Below, piece by piece: positions 33,661 to 41,471 of a DNA stretch of 64,000 nucleotides. This DNA comes from Streptomyces pseudovenezuelae (lineage in GTDB: Bacteria > Actinomycetota > Actinomycetes > Streptomycetales > Streptomycetaceae). Location: the NCBI RefSeq assembly GCF_029892565.1, contig NZ_JARXVH010000013.1, forward strand, positions 237,949 to 301,948. The letters run 5' to 3'. Below the pieces are notes generated by a model. It was not told where the DNA came from, searched no databases, and saw nothing but the letters and a program-made list of their open reading frames with translations. Made by a program: the position numbers and the translations under genes. Every line of letters begins with the position of its first letter. The first letter of the stretch is position 1.

Positions 33661-34820
33661 CCCGAGCCCCGGTGCCCGAGACCCTGACGGACGACGCCGC
33701 CGAGAGTCCACCGGAAGCCAGTCTCAACGCCCCTTCGAAGAGGCGGAGTTGGCCGGGCACGGTCCTGCTCGTCGTCGCCGTGCTCTGGACTCTGTTCGTC
33801 GCCGGCCGTGCCGTGTTCAGCGGGCGGTGGTGGCTGTGGAACGGTGTGGGTCTCGCCCCGCCGCTCGCCTGTCTGCTGGTCCCCGTCGTCCTGCTCGTGC
33901 CCGCCGCCCTGGCCCGGCGACGCCTGCTCACCGTAGGCGTGGTCCTCACGTCGCTGCTGCTGGGCTCCTGGCAGGCGGGCCTGCACCCCGGCGCCCTGTT
34001 CCGCGGGGAGGGAAAGGTCCCGCCCGGTGCGCTGAAGGTGGTCAGTTGGGACACCTTCTTCTGGGACCAGGACAGCGACAAGGACGACTTCTACGCGTAT
34101 CTCAAGTCCCGTGCCGCGGACGTCTACTTGCTTCAGGAGTACGAGAACGCCCGCGACGGCCGGCCCGTCCCCATCGACGAACTCGCCCGCATCAAGGCGG
34201 AGTTCCCGGGATACCACGTGGCGACGCGGGGCGAGTTCCTCACGCTCTCGCGCTACCCCATCGTCCGGACGAAGGCCCTGCGTCCCAGCGATCTGGCCAA
34301 GCCCGACACCGACTGGGCGGACTACTGGAACATCCGCGTCCTGCGCACGGATGTCAGGGTCGACGGACGCGTCCTGTCCCTCTACAACACCCACCTGCCC
34401 GACCTGTTGAACGTCGACCGCAACCCGCTCACGGCGTCCTACTACCGGTCCGTGCACCAGTTGTCCGACCGCCGCGACGCCCATTTCCGGTCGCTGCGTG
34501 CGGACTTGAAGGCCAACCGGAACCCGGTGGTGCTCGCCGGTGACCTCAATGTGCTGCCCGGCACCGGGGACCTGCGCTGGTTCGACGGGCTGCGCGACGC
34601 GGCCGAGAAGGGCGACTCGGTGTACCCGGCGACCTTTCCGGTGCGCGGCCCCGCGCTGTGGCGGCTCGACTGGGCGTTCGTGTCGCCCTCTCTGCGCCTG
34701 CACCGCCAGTCCCTGCTGGATCCGCCCGCAGCCCTGTCCACGCATCGGCTGATCGATCTGCGCCTCTCCCTGCCCGCCTCCGGGGACCCTGCCCCGACCA
34801 CCGACAAGGACCGTTCATGA
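33657..34820 (+). CDS. Membrane-anchored EEP-fold hydrolase with altered active site
   Basis: 387 residues, ATG overlapping the previous stop. About three hydrophobic helices (residues ~34-105) precede an endonuclease/exonuclease/phosphatase domain. Recognisable elements: LKVVSWDTFFW, E161 in YLLQEYE, H246 in YNTHLP, GDLN (D296-N298), LDWAFVS (D339) and STH (H363). Compared with its neighbour at 35971-37062, the first metal Asn is Asp132 and the SDH motif is STH, so the Asp of the catalytic dyad is lost. It may hydrolyse a polyprenyl pyrophosphate or phosphodiester outside the membrane, or have lost catalysis. Confidence 0.8.
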   Translation: MTRAPVPETLTDDAAESPPEASLNAPSKRRSWPGTVLLVVAVLWTLFVAGRAVFSGRWWLWNGVGLAPPLACLLVPVVLLVPAALARRRLLTVGVVLTSLLLGSWQAGLHPGALFRGEGKVPPGALKVVSWDTFFWDQDSDKDDFYAYLKSRAADVYLLQEYENARDGRPVPIDELARIKAEFPGYHVATRGEFLTLSRYPIVRTKALRPSDLAKPDTDWADYWNIRVLRTDVRVDGRVLSLYNTHLPDLLNVDRNPLTASYYRSVHQLSDRRDAHFRSLRADLKANRNPVVLAGDLNVLPGTGDLRWFDGLRDAAEKGDSVYPATFPVRGPALWRLDWAFVSPSLRLHRQSLLDPPAALSTHRLIDLRLSLPASGDPAPTTDKDRS

Positions 34821-35974
34821 CCAGGCGCACCGCACGGTCGCCGCGCTTCGACGTGACGATCGTCCTCACCTACTACCTCCCCTATACGAGCGGTCTGACC
34901 GAGGTGGCCCGTACGGTCGCCGAAGGGCTGGCCGCGCGCGGCCGACGGGTCGCGGTGGTCGCCACCCGGCACGACCGTAATCATCCGGCGCGGGAGACGG
35001 TCAACGGCGTCGAGGTGTTCCGCACACCGGTATTGGCCCGGGTCGGACGCGGCACCATCAGTCCGGGGTTCGCGCCGCTGGCCGGGCGCGTCGCCCGTGG
35101 ATCGGGGGCGGTCCAGATCCATCTGCCGATGCTGGAGGCGGGTCTGGTCGCACGGCTGGCGGGCGCCACACCCGTCGTCTGCACGCACCACGACGACGTG
35201 TGGTTGCCGGAGAGTGCGCTGGCCGCCCTTCAAGTACCGGTGGTGGACGCGTCGGTCGGTGCCGCCCTGCGCCGTTCGTCGGCCGTCGTCGTCAACAACC
35301 TTGATCACGCGGAGCATTCACGCCACTTCCACCTCATGCGGCAGCGCCGGCTGCTGGCCATCGCCCCGCCCTGCCGGGAGCGCGAGCCCGCCCCGGCCAC
35401 CTTCCGGGAGACCGACGGCCCTCACATCGGCTTCCTTGGCCGGATCGCTCCGGAGAAGGGCCTGCACCATCTGGTCGACGCCTTCCGCCGGTTGACCGAT
35501 CCCGAGGCGCGGCTGATGATCGCGGGTGACTACTCCAAGGTGGCGGGAGGCAGCGTGGTCGGCGCTCTGCGCGAGCGGGCCGGGGACGACGCCCGGATCC
35601 GGTTCACCGGGTTCCTCAGTGAGCCCCAAGTCGCCGAGTTCTACTCGTCGTTGGACGCCTTCGCGCTGTCGTCCGTCGCCGAGGAGTCCTTCGGCATCTC
35701 CCAGACAGAGGCCATGATGATGGGCGTACCGTCCGTCGCCAGCGACGCGCCCGGCATGCGGGTGCCCGTCTCCGACACCGGATTCGGGCGGCTCTTCCCG
35801 ACCGGTGACGCCGCCGCCCTGGCGGACGCGTTGAGGGAGGTCGTCGCGTACTCGCCGGAGCGCCGTGCCGAGGGGATGCGTGCGGCGCGGGCCCGTTACG
35901 GCACGGAGAGCTGTGTCGACGCGTACGACGGGTTGTTCCAGGAGTTGCGCGCCTCACGAAAGGTTCCGGTGTGA
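34817..35974 (+). CDS. Family 4 glycosyltransferase
   Basis: 385 residues, ATG overlapping the previous stop (ATGA). GT-B fold: N-terminal VTIVLTYYLPYTSGLTEVAR (acceptor domain), a linker THHDDVWLPES, and a C-terminal nucleotide-sugar domain with IGFLGRIAPEKGLHHLVDAF and the EX7E-like stretch FALSSVAEESFGISQTEAMM. This is the classical retaining GT4 pattern, seen in mannosyl- or glucosyltransferases of lipid-linked oligosaccharides. It lies between the two EEP-fold genes, which points to a shared pathway. Confidence 0.88.
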   Translation: MTRRTARSPRFDVTIVLTYYLPYTSGLTEVARTVAEGLAARGRRVAVVATRHDRNHPARETVNGVEVFRTPVLARVGRGTISPGFAPLAGRVARGSGAVQIHLPMLEAGLVARLAGATPVVCTHHDDVWLPESALAALQVPVVDASVGAALRRSSAVVVNNLDHAEHSRHFHLMRQRRLLAIAPPCREREPAPATFRETDGPHIGFLGRIAPEKGLHHLVDAFRRLTDPEARLMIAGDYSKVAGGSVVGALRERAGDDARIRFTGFLSEPQVAEFYSSLDAFALSSVAEESFGISQTEAMMMGVPSVASDAPGMRVPVSDTGFGRLFPTGDAAALADALREVVAYSPERRAEGMRAARARYGTESCVDAYDGLFQELRASRKVPV

Positions 35975-37062
35975 GCGGAGACCTCGTGCGGTGGGCGACG
36001 GTGGCGTGGGCCGTGTTCCTCGGCGCGCACCTGGTGCTCAACGGGCGTTGGTGGGCTTGGCTGTTGCCGTCGTTGCTGCCGCCGCCGCTGTTCGTCCTGG
36101 TGCCCGGCGTGCTGGCCGGCGCGGCCTGGGCGACCGGCGATCTCGTCGCGGCCGTGGTGTCGGGCGTCGCGCTCCTGTTGGGCGCGCGGCAGGCCGGGCT
36201 GCATCCGAGCGCGCTGGTGCGACGGCCGCGCCGGACATCCGAGGACACCGCGGTGAAGGTCGTGTCGTGGAACACCCAGCACTGGTGCCAGGCCAAGGAG
36301 GCAGACCCGTTCTACGCCTTCCTGCACGAGCTCGACGCGGACGTCTATCTGCTGCAGGAGTACCACCACGACGTCTTCGACGGCACCTACCGCCTCATCG
36401 ACGACGAAGCGCGGCTGCGCGCCGAGTTCCCCGAGCACGAGGTGGTCATCGCCCGGGGACTGGTCACCCTTTCCCGACTGCCGGTGGCGGCGACAGTGGA
36501 GACGGTGGCGCGGCGGGTGCTGCGCGTGGACCTGCGGCTGCCGGACGGTCCGGACCGGGTGCTGTCCACCTTCAACGTCCACATCCCCGTGCAGCTGCGC
36601 CTCGTGAGTCCGCTGCGCGCCGGCTTCTACCGCGCCGTCCGGGACCGGGCGGGAGACCGGGCGCGCGAGTACGCCGGACTGCGGCGCGACATCGCCGACT
36701 GCCCCAACCCCGCTGTGATCGCAGGGGACTTCAACACCACACCCGCCGTAGGTGACGTACGGCACATCACCGCCCTCGGGGTCGACGCCGTCCCGCTGGC
36801 GGGAAGGATCTACCCCGTCTCGTGGCAGGCCCGTGCGGGCATGCGCTGGTGGCGCCTCGACTGGGTGCTCAGCACCGCGGGAGCACAGGTGCACAGCTAT
36901 CGATTCCGCGATCCGCGCGGACTGTCCGACCACTGCGTCCAGGAGGTGTCCGTCTCGCTCGCCGACCCGGACGCCCTGGCGTCCCCCACCGTCCGACACG
37001 ACCGAGAGGCACCGCACGATGCGCTACCGCTATCTGGGAAGCACCGGCCTGAGGGTCAGTGA
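35971..37062 (+). CDS. Second membrane-anchored EEP-fold hydrolase (intact motifs)
   Basis: 363 residues from a GTG overlapping the previous stop. Three N-terminal hydrophobic helices are followed by an EEP domain with canonical residues: N101 in SWNTQ, E130 in LLQEY, H204 in NVHIP, D253/N255 in GDFNT, D298 in LDWVL and D320-H321 in LSDH. It parallels the protein at 33657-34820 in helices and motifs (NGRWWAWL versus SGRWWLWN; AGLHPSAL versus AGLHPGAL), so the two arose by duplication. It is the probable active partner of the pair. The C-terminal ~15 residues overlap the next gene by 44 nt and may be non-essential. Confidence 0.83.
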   Translation: MSGDLVRWATVAWAVFLGAHLVLNGRWWAWLLPSLLPPPLFVLVPGVLAGAAWATGDLVAAVVSGVALLLGARQAGLHPSALVRRPRRTSEDTAVKVVSWNTQHWCQAKEADPFYAFLHELDADVYLLQEYHHDVFDGTYRLIDDEARLRAEFPEHEVVIARGLVTLSRLPVAATVETVARRVLRVDLRLPDGPDRVLSTFNVHIPVQLRLVSPLRAGFYRAVRDRAGDRAREYAGLRRDIADCPNPAVIAGDFNTTPAVGDVRHITALGVDAVPLAGRIYPVSWQARAGMRWWRLDWVLSTAGAQVHSYRFRDPRGLSDHCVQEVSVSLADPDALASPTVRHDREAPHDALPLSGKHRPEGQ

Positions 37063-38029
37063 GCTCTGCCTCGGAGCCATGACCTTCGGTCGCGAGACCG
37101 ACGAAGCCACCAGTCACGCCATGCTCGACCGTTTTGTCGACGCGGGCGGCAACTTCGTCGACACCGCCGACATCTACTCCGCGGGCACCTCGGAGGAGAT
37201 CACCGGACGCTGGCTGAAGCGGCGGCGCCGCGAGGACGTCGTGGTCGCCTCGAAGGTCCGGTACGCCATGGGCGACGGCCCCAACGACCGCGGTCTGGGC
37301 CGCAGTCACGTGATCGCCGGGGTGGAGGCCACCCTCCGCCGGCTCGGCACCGACTACCTCGACATCTACCAGGTGCACGCCTGGGACCCGGGCACCCCGC
37401 TGCAGGAGACGCTCGCCACCCTCGACACGTTGGTCACCTCGGGGAAGGTCCGCTACCTCGGCGCGAGCAACTTCTCCGGCTGGCAGCTCCAGAAGGCCAT
37501 CGACCTCAGCCGCGCGCGGGGCTGGGAGCCGTTCACCTGTCTCCAGCCGCTGTACAACCTGCTCGACCGTGAGGCCGAGTGGGAGCTGATGGAGGTCAGC
37601 CGCAACGAGGGGCTCGGCGTGATCCCGTGGAGCCCGCTGCGCGGCGGCTGGCTCAGCGGGGCGATCCGGCGCGGTATGTCGGCGCCGGTGTCCGGTACCC
37701 GCGTGGAGACCGCCGGGCAGCTCGGGTGGGGTGAGCGGTGGGACGTCTACAACCAGGAGGAGCGCACCTGGCGGGTGCTGGACGCGCTGCACGACGTGGC
37801 CGACCGGACCGGCCTCGCGCCCGCCCAAGTGTCCCTCGCCTGGCTGCTGGGGCGGCCGGGAGTGACCGCGCCCATCGTGGGCGCGCGCACGATGGAACAG
37901 CTGGAGACCAACCTGGGCGCGGCCGGCCTCGACCTGGACCCGGCCGACGTCGACAAGCTCACCCAGGCCAGTGAACAGCGGCTTCCCTACCCCTACAACG
38001 TGATCGAGACGGACCCGGAGCGCCGCTGA
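37019..38029 (+). CDS. Aldo/keto reductase
   Basis: 336 residues. The AKR tetrad is present: D48, Y53 (DTADIYSAG), K79 (ASKVRY) and H120 (DIYQVHAWD). The NADPH-binding GASNFSGWQL and VGARTMEQLETNLG follow. It reduces or dehydrogenates aldehydes, ketones or sugars, possibly a keto-sugar intermediate. The start lies 44 nt inside the EEP gene and has a GAGAGG ribosome site. A strong terminator follows, so it closes the cluster. Confidence 0.9.
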   Translation: MRYRYLGSTGLRVSELCLGAMTFGRETDEATSHAMLDRFVDAGGNFVDTADIYSAGTSEEITGRWLKRRRREDVVVASKVRYAMGDGPNDRGLGRSHVIAGVEATLRRLGTDYLDIYQVHAWDPGTPLQETLATLDTLVTSGKVRYLGASNFSGWQLQKAIDLSRARGWEPFTCLQPLYNLLDREAEWELMEVSRNEGLGVIPWSPLRGGWLSGAIRRGMSAPVSGTRVETAGQLGWGERWDVYNQEERTWRVLDALHDVADRTGLAPAQVSLAWLLGRPGVTAPIVGARTMEQLETNLGAAGLDLDPADVDKLTQASEQRLPYPYNVIETDPERR

Positions 38030-38046
38030 CCGCACCGGCCCGGCCG

Positions 38047-38095
38047 GCCGACAGCCCGTCCTCCCTGGCTCAGGAAGGGAGGACGGGCTGTCGGC
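38047..38095. terminator. Strong terminator closing the glycan cluster
   Basis: A 20-bp perfect GC-rich stem (38047-38066 paired with 38076-38095) with a 9-nt loop. It lies 18 bp after the AKR stop and 54 bp before the convergent hydrolase's stop, so it serves both directions. Confidence 0.85.
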
Positions 38096-38148
38096 GTCTG
38101 CCGAGCGCCGACGATTCGGCGCCGAGGCCGGTGGTACGGGCGTCCGCG

Positions 38149-40119
38149 TCAGTCGGTCACCCGCACCACCGTCGTCGCCCCCGCCCGGACCGTCGGCGTC
38201 GCGTAGGTGTACGTCACGCCGTCGACCTTCTTGGTGCGGACGTGCTGCGGGACACCGTTGACCGTGATCTTCTTGTGGACCCCGGTGAAGCGGGCCTCCC
38301 ACTGGTAGGAACCCTTGCGCGCGTTGTTCGTCAGCGTGGTCTTCGTCGCGCCGTCGTGCCGGACGGTGACCGAGCCCGTGCCGATGGGCACGTCCGCCGC
38401 CTGCAGCCACTTCATGCCGGAAGGCAGCCGCGACTGGGTGGTCACCTTGTGGTTCGGCGCGTCCGGTGTGATGCCCATCAGCCCCTGGACGGTCTGGCTG
38501 ACCAGGGTGAACGACACCTCGGGGTAGTCGCCGTTGGGGCCCTGGCTGGAGTTGATGTGCTGGATCTCCCGCTCGCCGTAGATCTTCTTCATCCACTGCC
38601 AGGCGGTGTCGTTGCGGTTGTTCTTGAAGAACATGTCGGGCAGATATGTCGTCGACTCGATGTTGGGCGAGCCGTCCGGGCCCAGCTCCTGCGCCTGGAT
38701 GTAGTCGAGGTAGGCGTCGTTGCGCGGGCCGGGGTCGATGATCTGCTTCATCGGCATGAAGACGCTGTTCTCCTTGCCCCAGCCGGTGACCGGGGTGCCG
38801 GAGAGGGTGTAGGCGCGCACCATGTCGGCGCCGGTTCCGGTGCCGCTCCACTCGTCGTTGAAGTACTTCTTCAGGTCGGCGGCCTTCTTGTCGTACGTCT
38901 TGGCGAGTTTGGTGTCGCCCTTGCCACGTGCCAGGACGGCCATCGCCAGGTACGCCTGGTACTCGGAGGCGATGCCGTCCCCGGCCTCGCCCAGGCCGTC
39001 GCCGTCCTGCTCGTTGTAGCTTGCGGCGCCCTGGAAGATGCCGTTGCCCGTGCCCTCGGCGACCTTGACCTTGCCGTTGTCCACGGCGGAGTTGTGCAGG
39101 TCGATGAACTGGTCGGTGGCGTGCCGGTAGAACTCCCACAGCGCCGGGTCGTCGACGTATCGCCGGTCGCCCGTCCACAGGTAGGCCTGGGCCGCCTTCT
39201 CGACGAGTTCGAAGGTGGCCGGCACCTCGCGCACGAAGTTGTCCGGGGTCTTGTAGTCGATGCTCAGGTAGGTCTTGGCGTCGAAGTTGAGGGACCAGAC
39301 CGGGAAGTACTTGTGCTCGGCGGTGGCCGATGCCGCGTAGGAGCGGAGCATCGTCTCGTTCTCGGCGTCGAGTCCGATGATGTGGGCGCCGGCCAGCTGG
39401 TGGGTCATGTCCCGGGAGTAGTAGGCGCTGCGGTTGGCGTATCCGGCCCAGTAGGTCGGCTCGTACGCCGCGGTGCCAGTGCCGCCGGTCTGGTACTCGT
39501 CGACGTTGATCGGGCCCACGGTGCCGGGCAGCTGTGCCCAGCTGTTGGCCTTCTTCTTGGCCCAGTCGAACATCTCGGCGACCTCGGGGTCGGACGAGGT
39601 GACCTTGGGGTCGGCGGACGCGGCCGGGGAGATCATCAGGTCGTCGGCGTTGACCCAGGCGGTGCCGGAGCCGAACTCGATCTGCAGCCGGTCGCCGGTC
39701 TTCAACGCGACGCCGCTGATGGTGTACCGGGCATAGCCCGGGTGCTGCGGCAGGGTGATGGTCTGGACGGTCTGGCCGTTGCGCCGGATCGTGTACGTGC
39801 CGCCGGTGCCGGCGCTGCCGATCCACGCGGAGAAGTCGTAACTGCCGTTGCGGGGGGCGACGACGGTCAGTTCCGCGCTCTTGCCGGCTCCGGCGTCGAG
39901 GTAGAGGAAGCGCTCGCCGCCGTGTCTGTTGCCGGTGCCGACGCCGGCGCCCGAGGTGAAGGTCCAGCCGGTGCCGCCGTTCTCGAAGCCAGGGTCCGGG
40001 ATGGTGAGCTGGGGGCGGGCGGCGGAAGTGCCGTCCGCCGCCGCCGTGGCCGACAGCGCGGGCGCCATCGGCACGATCACGGCAACTGCGGTGAGCAGCA
40101 TGAGCCTTGAGGGCTTCAT
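38149..40119 (-). CDS. Secreted glycoside-hydrolase-like protein with N-terminal carbohydrate-binding domain
   Basis: 656 residues. A Sec signal peptide (MKPSRLMLLTAVAVIVPMAP, cleavage near ATA-ADG) precedes a ~130-residue beta-sandwich (IPDPGFENGGTGWTF to WVNADDLMIS) like CBM35/CBM6-type modules. The large C-terminal part is helix-rich and looks like an (alpha/alpha)6 barrel (WAGYANRSAYYSRDMTHQLA, YKTPDNFVREVPATFELVEK, DGDGLGEAGDGIASEYQAYL). I cannot assign a GH family, and the catalytic acids are not certain. Divergent from a LacI gene whose product likely represses it. The start is supported by GGGAGATCC. Confidence 0.75.
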   Translation of the reverse strand: MKPSRLMLLTAVAVIVPMAPALSATAAADGTSAARPQLTIPDPGFENGGTGWTFTSGAGVGTGNRHGGERFLYLDAGAGKSAELTVVAPRNGSYDFSAWIGSAGTGGTYTIRRNGQTVQTITLPQHPGYARYTISGVALKTGDRLQIEFGSGTAWVNADDLMISPAASADPKVTSSDPEVAEMFDWAKKKANSWAQLPGTVGPINVDEYQTGGTGTAAYEPTYWAGYANRSAYYSRDMTHQLAGAHIIGLDAENETMLRSYAASATAEHKYFPVWSLNFDAKTYLSIDYKTPDNFVREVPATFELVEKAAQAYLWTGDRRYVDDPALWEFYRHATDQFIDLHNSAVDNGKVKVAEGTGNGIFQGAASYNEQDGDGLGEAGDGIASEYQAYLAMAVLARGKGDTKLAKTYDKKAADLKKYFNDEWSGTGTGADMVRAYTLSGTPVTGWGKENSVFMPMKQIIDPGPRNDAYLDYIQAQELGPDGSPNIESTTYLPDMFFKNNRNDTAWQWMKKIYGEREIQHINSSQGPNGDYPEVSFTLVSQTVQGLMGITPDAPNHKVTTQSRLPSGMKWLQAADVPIGTGSVTVRHDGATKTTLTNNARKGSYQWEARFTGVHKKITVNGVPQHVRTKKVDGVTYTYATPTVRAGATTVVRVTD

Positions 40120-40270
40120 CGGATCTCCCGGGTCTTCGGTCACAGCGAGGGGGCAGGCGGCCGCGTGGTGGCGGAAAGCTAACAGGGGCCGAAGAGGCGA
40201 TTCAATGGTCATGCGCAAGAAACGTGGAAGACACGCAGACTCACTGCTATCTTCCCTGGACGATTGGGCT

Positions 40271-40292
40271 GAAAGTTTTCGTCCATTCATTG
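40271..40292. promoter_or_regulatory. Possible LacI-type site upstream of the LacI gene
   Basis: GAAAGTTTTC (40271-40280) followed by ATTCATTG (40285-40292) stands out as AT-rich just before the LacI gene's ribosome site. A similar pair, GAAACTTC (41417-41424) and ATTCATTG (41429-41436), precedes the GH110 gene. The shared elements could mark a common regulator. Confidence 0.35.
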
Positions 40293-40315
40293 CAAGTCGG
40301 GACGGAGGGAACCGC

Positions 40316-41314
40316 ATGAAGGTCGGCATCACCGAGGTCGCGGTCCGGGCGCAGGTGAGCGAGGCCACGGTCAGTCGCGTCATCAACCGGCGCCAGGGCG
40401 TGTCGCGCAGGACCCGCGAGGCGGTCGAGCAGGCGATGACCGACCTCGGGTACGAGCGGCAGACGCGGGGCCAGCTCGTCGCGGTCATCACCGAACTCGT
40501 CTCCAACCCGTTCTTCGCCGACATCTGCGAACGGATCGAGTCCACCCTCGCCCCGCACGGACTGAAGACGGTCGTGTGCCCGTGCTTCCCGGGCGGAGTG
40601 CAGGAGTTGGACTTCCTGACCTCCCTCGCCGACCGGGGTGTGGCCGCCGTCGTCTTCCTCTCCGCCAGCAACACGATCGAGGGCTCGGACCCGGGGGCGT
40701 ACGAACTCCTGCGCTCGCGCCGGATCCCGTTCGTCGGGATCAACGGTCAGTTCGAGGGCGTGAGCGAGGCGCCGGTCTTCTCCACCGACGACCTGCTGGC
40801 CGCCGAACTCGCCGTCGACCACCTCTACCGGCTCGGTCACCGCCGTATCGGCATGGCCTCGGGACCGGTCGGCAACCGGCCGGCCGATCGCCGGGTCACC
40901 GGTTTCGTCTCCTCGCTCGCCAAGCGCGGGGTCGAGGATCCGGAGCAGTGGGTGGTGCGGCAGTCGTACACCGTCGAGGGCGGCCAGTCCGCGGCGATCT
41001 CGCTGCTCGGCCGGGGCGCCACGGCCGTCGTGGCGGCCAGCGACTACATGGCTCTGGGCGCGATCCGCGGTGCGCGCCGGCAGGGGTACGACGTCCCGGG
41101 CGACGTGTCGGTCGTCGGCTATGACGGCGCCATGATCATGGATTTCGTCGACCCGCCGCTCACCACGGTCCGCCAGCCGGCCGACCGCCTCGCCTCGGAG
41201 GTGGCCCGCAGTGTCCTCGCCCTGGTCGGCAACCGTGACGTGCCCGTCGGCGAACTCCTCTTCGACCCCGAGCTGGTGATCCGCGCGAGCACGGCGGCAC
41301 CGAAGACCGAGTGA
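40316..41314 (+). CDS. LacI-family transcriptional regulator
   Basis: 332 residues. N-terminal LacI helix-turn-helix (ITEVAVRAQVSEATVSRVIN then RRQGVSRRTREAVEQAM) and a periplasmic-binding-protein-like sensor domain (VITELVSNPFFADICERIES, DYMALGAIRGARRQGYDVPG, the WxxGYD-like VVGYDGAMIMDFVDPPLTTV). It senses a sugar and represses nearby hydrolase genes. The start ATG has GGAGGGA upstream. Placed between a divergent secreted hydrolase and a downstream GH110, both likely targets. Confidence 0.92.
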   Translation: MKVGITEVAVRAQVSEATVSRVINRRQGVSRRTREAVEQAMTDLGYERQTRGQLVAVITELVSNPFFADICERIESTLAPHGLKTVVCPCFPGGVQELDFLTSLADRGVAAVVFLSASNTIEGSDPGAYELLRSRRIPFVGINGQFEGVSEAPVFSTDDLLAAELAVDHLYRLGHRRIGMASGPVGNRPADRRVTGFVSSLAKRGVEDPEQWVVRQSYTVEGGQSAAISLLGRGATAVVAASDYMALGAIRGARRQGYDVPGDVSVVGYDGAMIMDFVDPPLTTVRQPADRLASEVARSVLALVGNRDVPVGELLFDPELVIRASTAAPKTE

Positions 41315-41471
41315 GGCGTCGGCCGTCGATGCCGGTTGCGGTTGCTCGTCCAGACCATTGACCTAGACATCGGATCTAAGGACACTCTGCCCGGAGGTTC
41401 GGTCGATGAACTGGCAGAAACTTCACCTATTCATTGGGTGTTTCATGACTCATGGATGCTCCGGAGGGGCT

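Noticed and set aside
36869..39826. 985-residue minus-strand frame spanning the AKR gene and the secreted hydrolase
   Set aside because: It crosses a strong terminator and two gene ends and has no domain; an artefact of GC-rich sequence.
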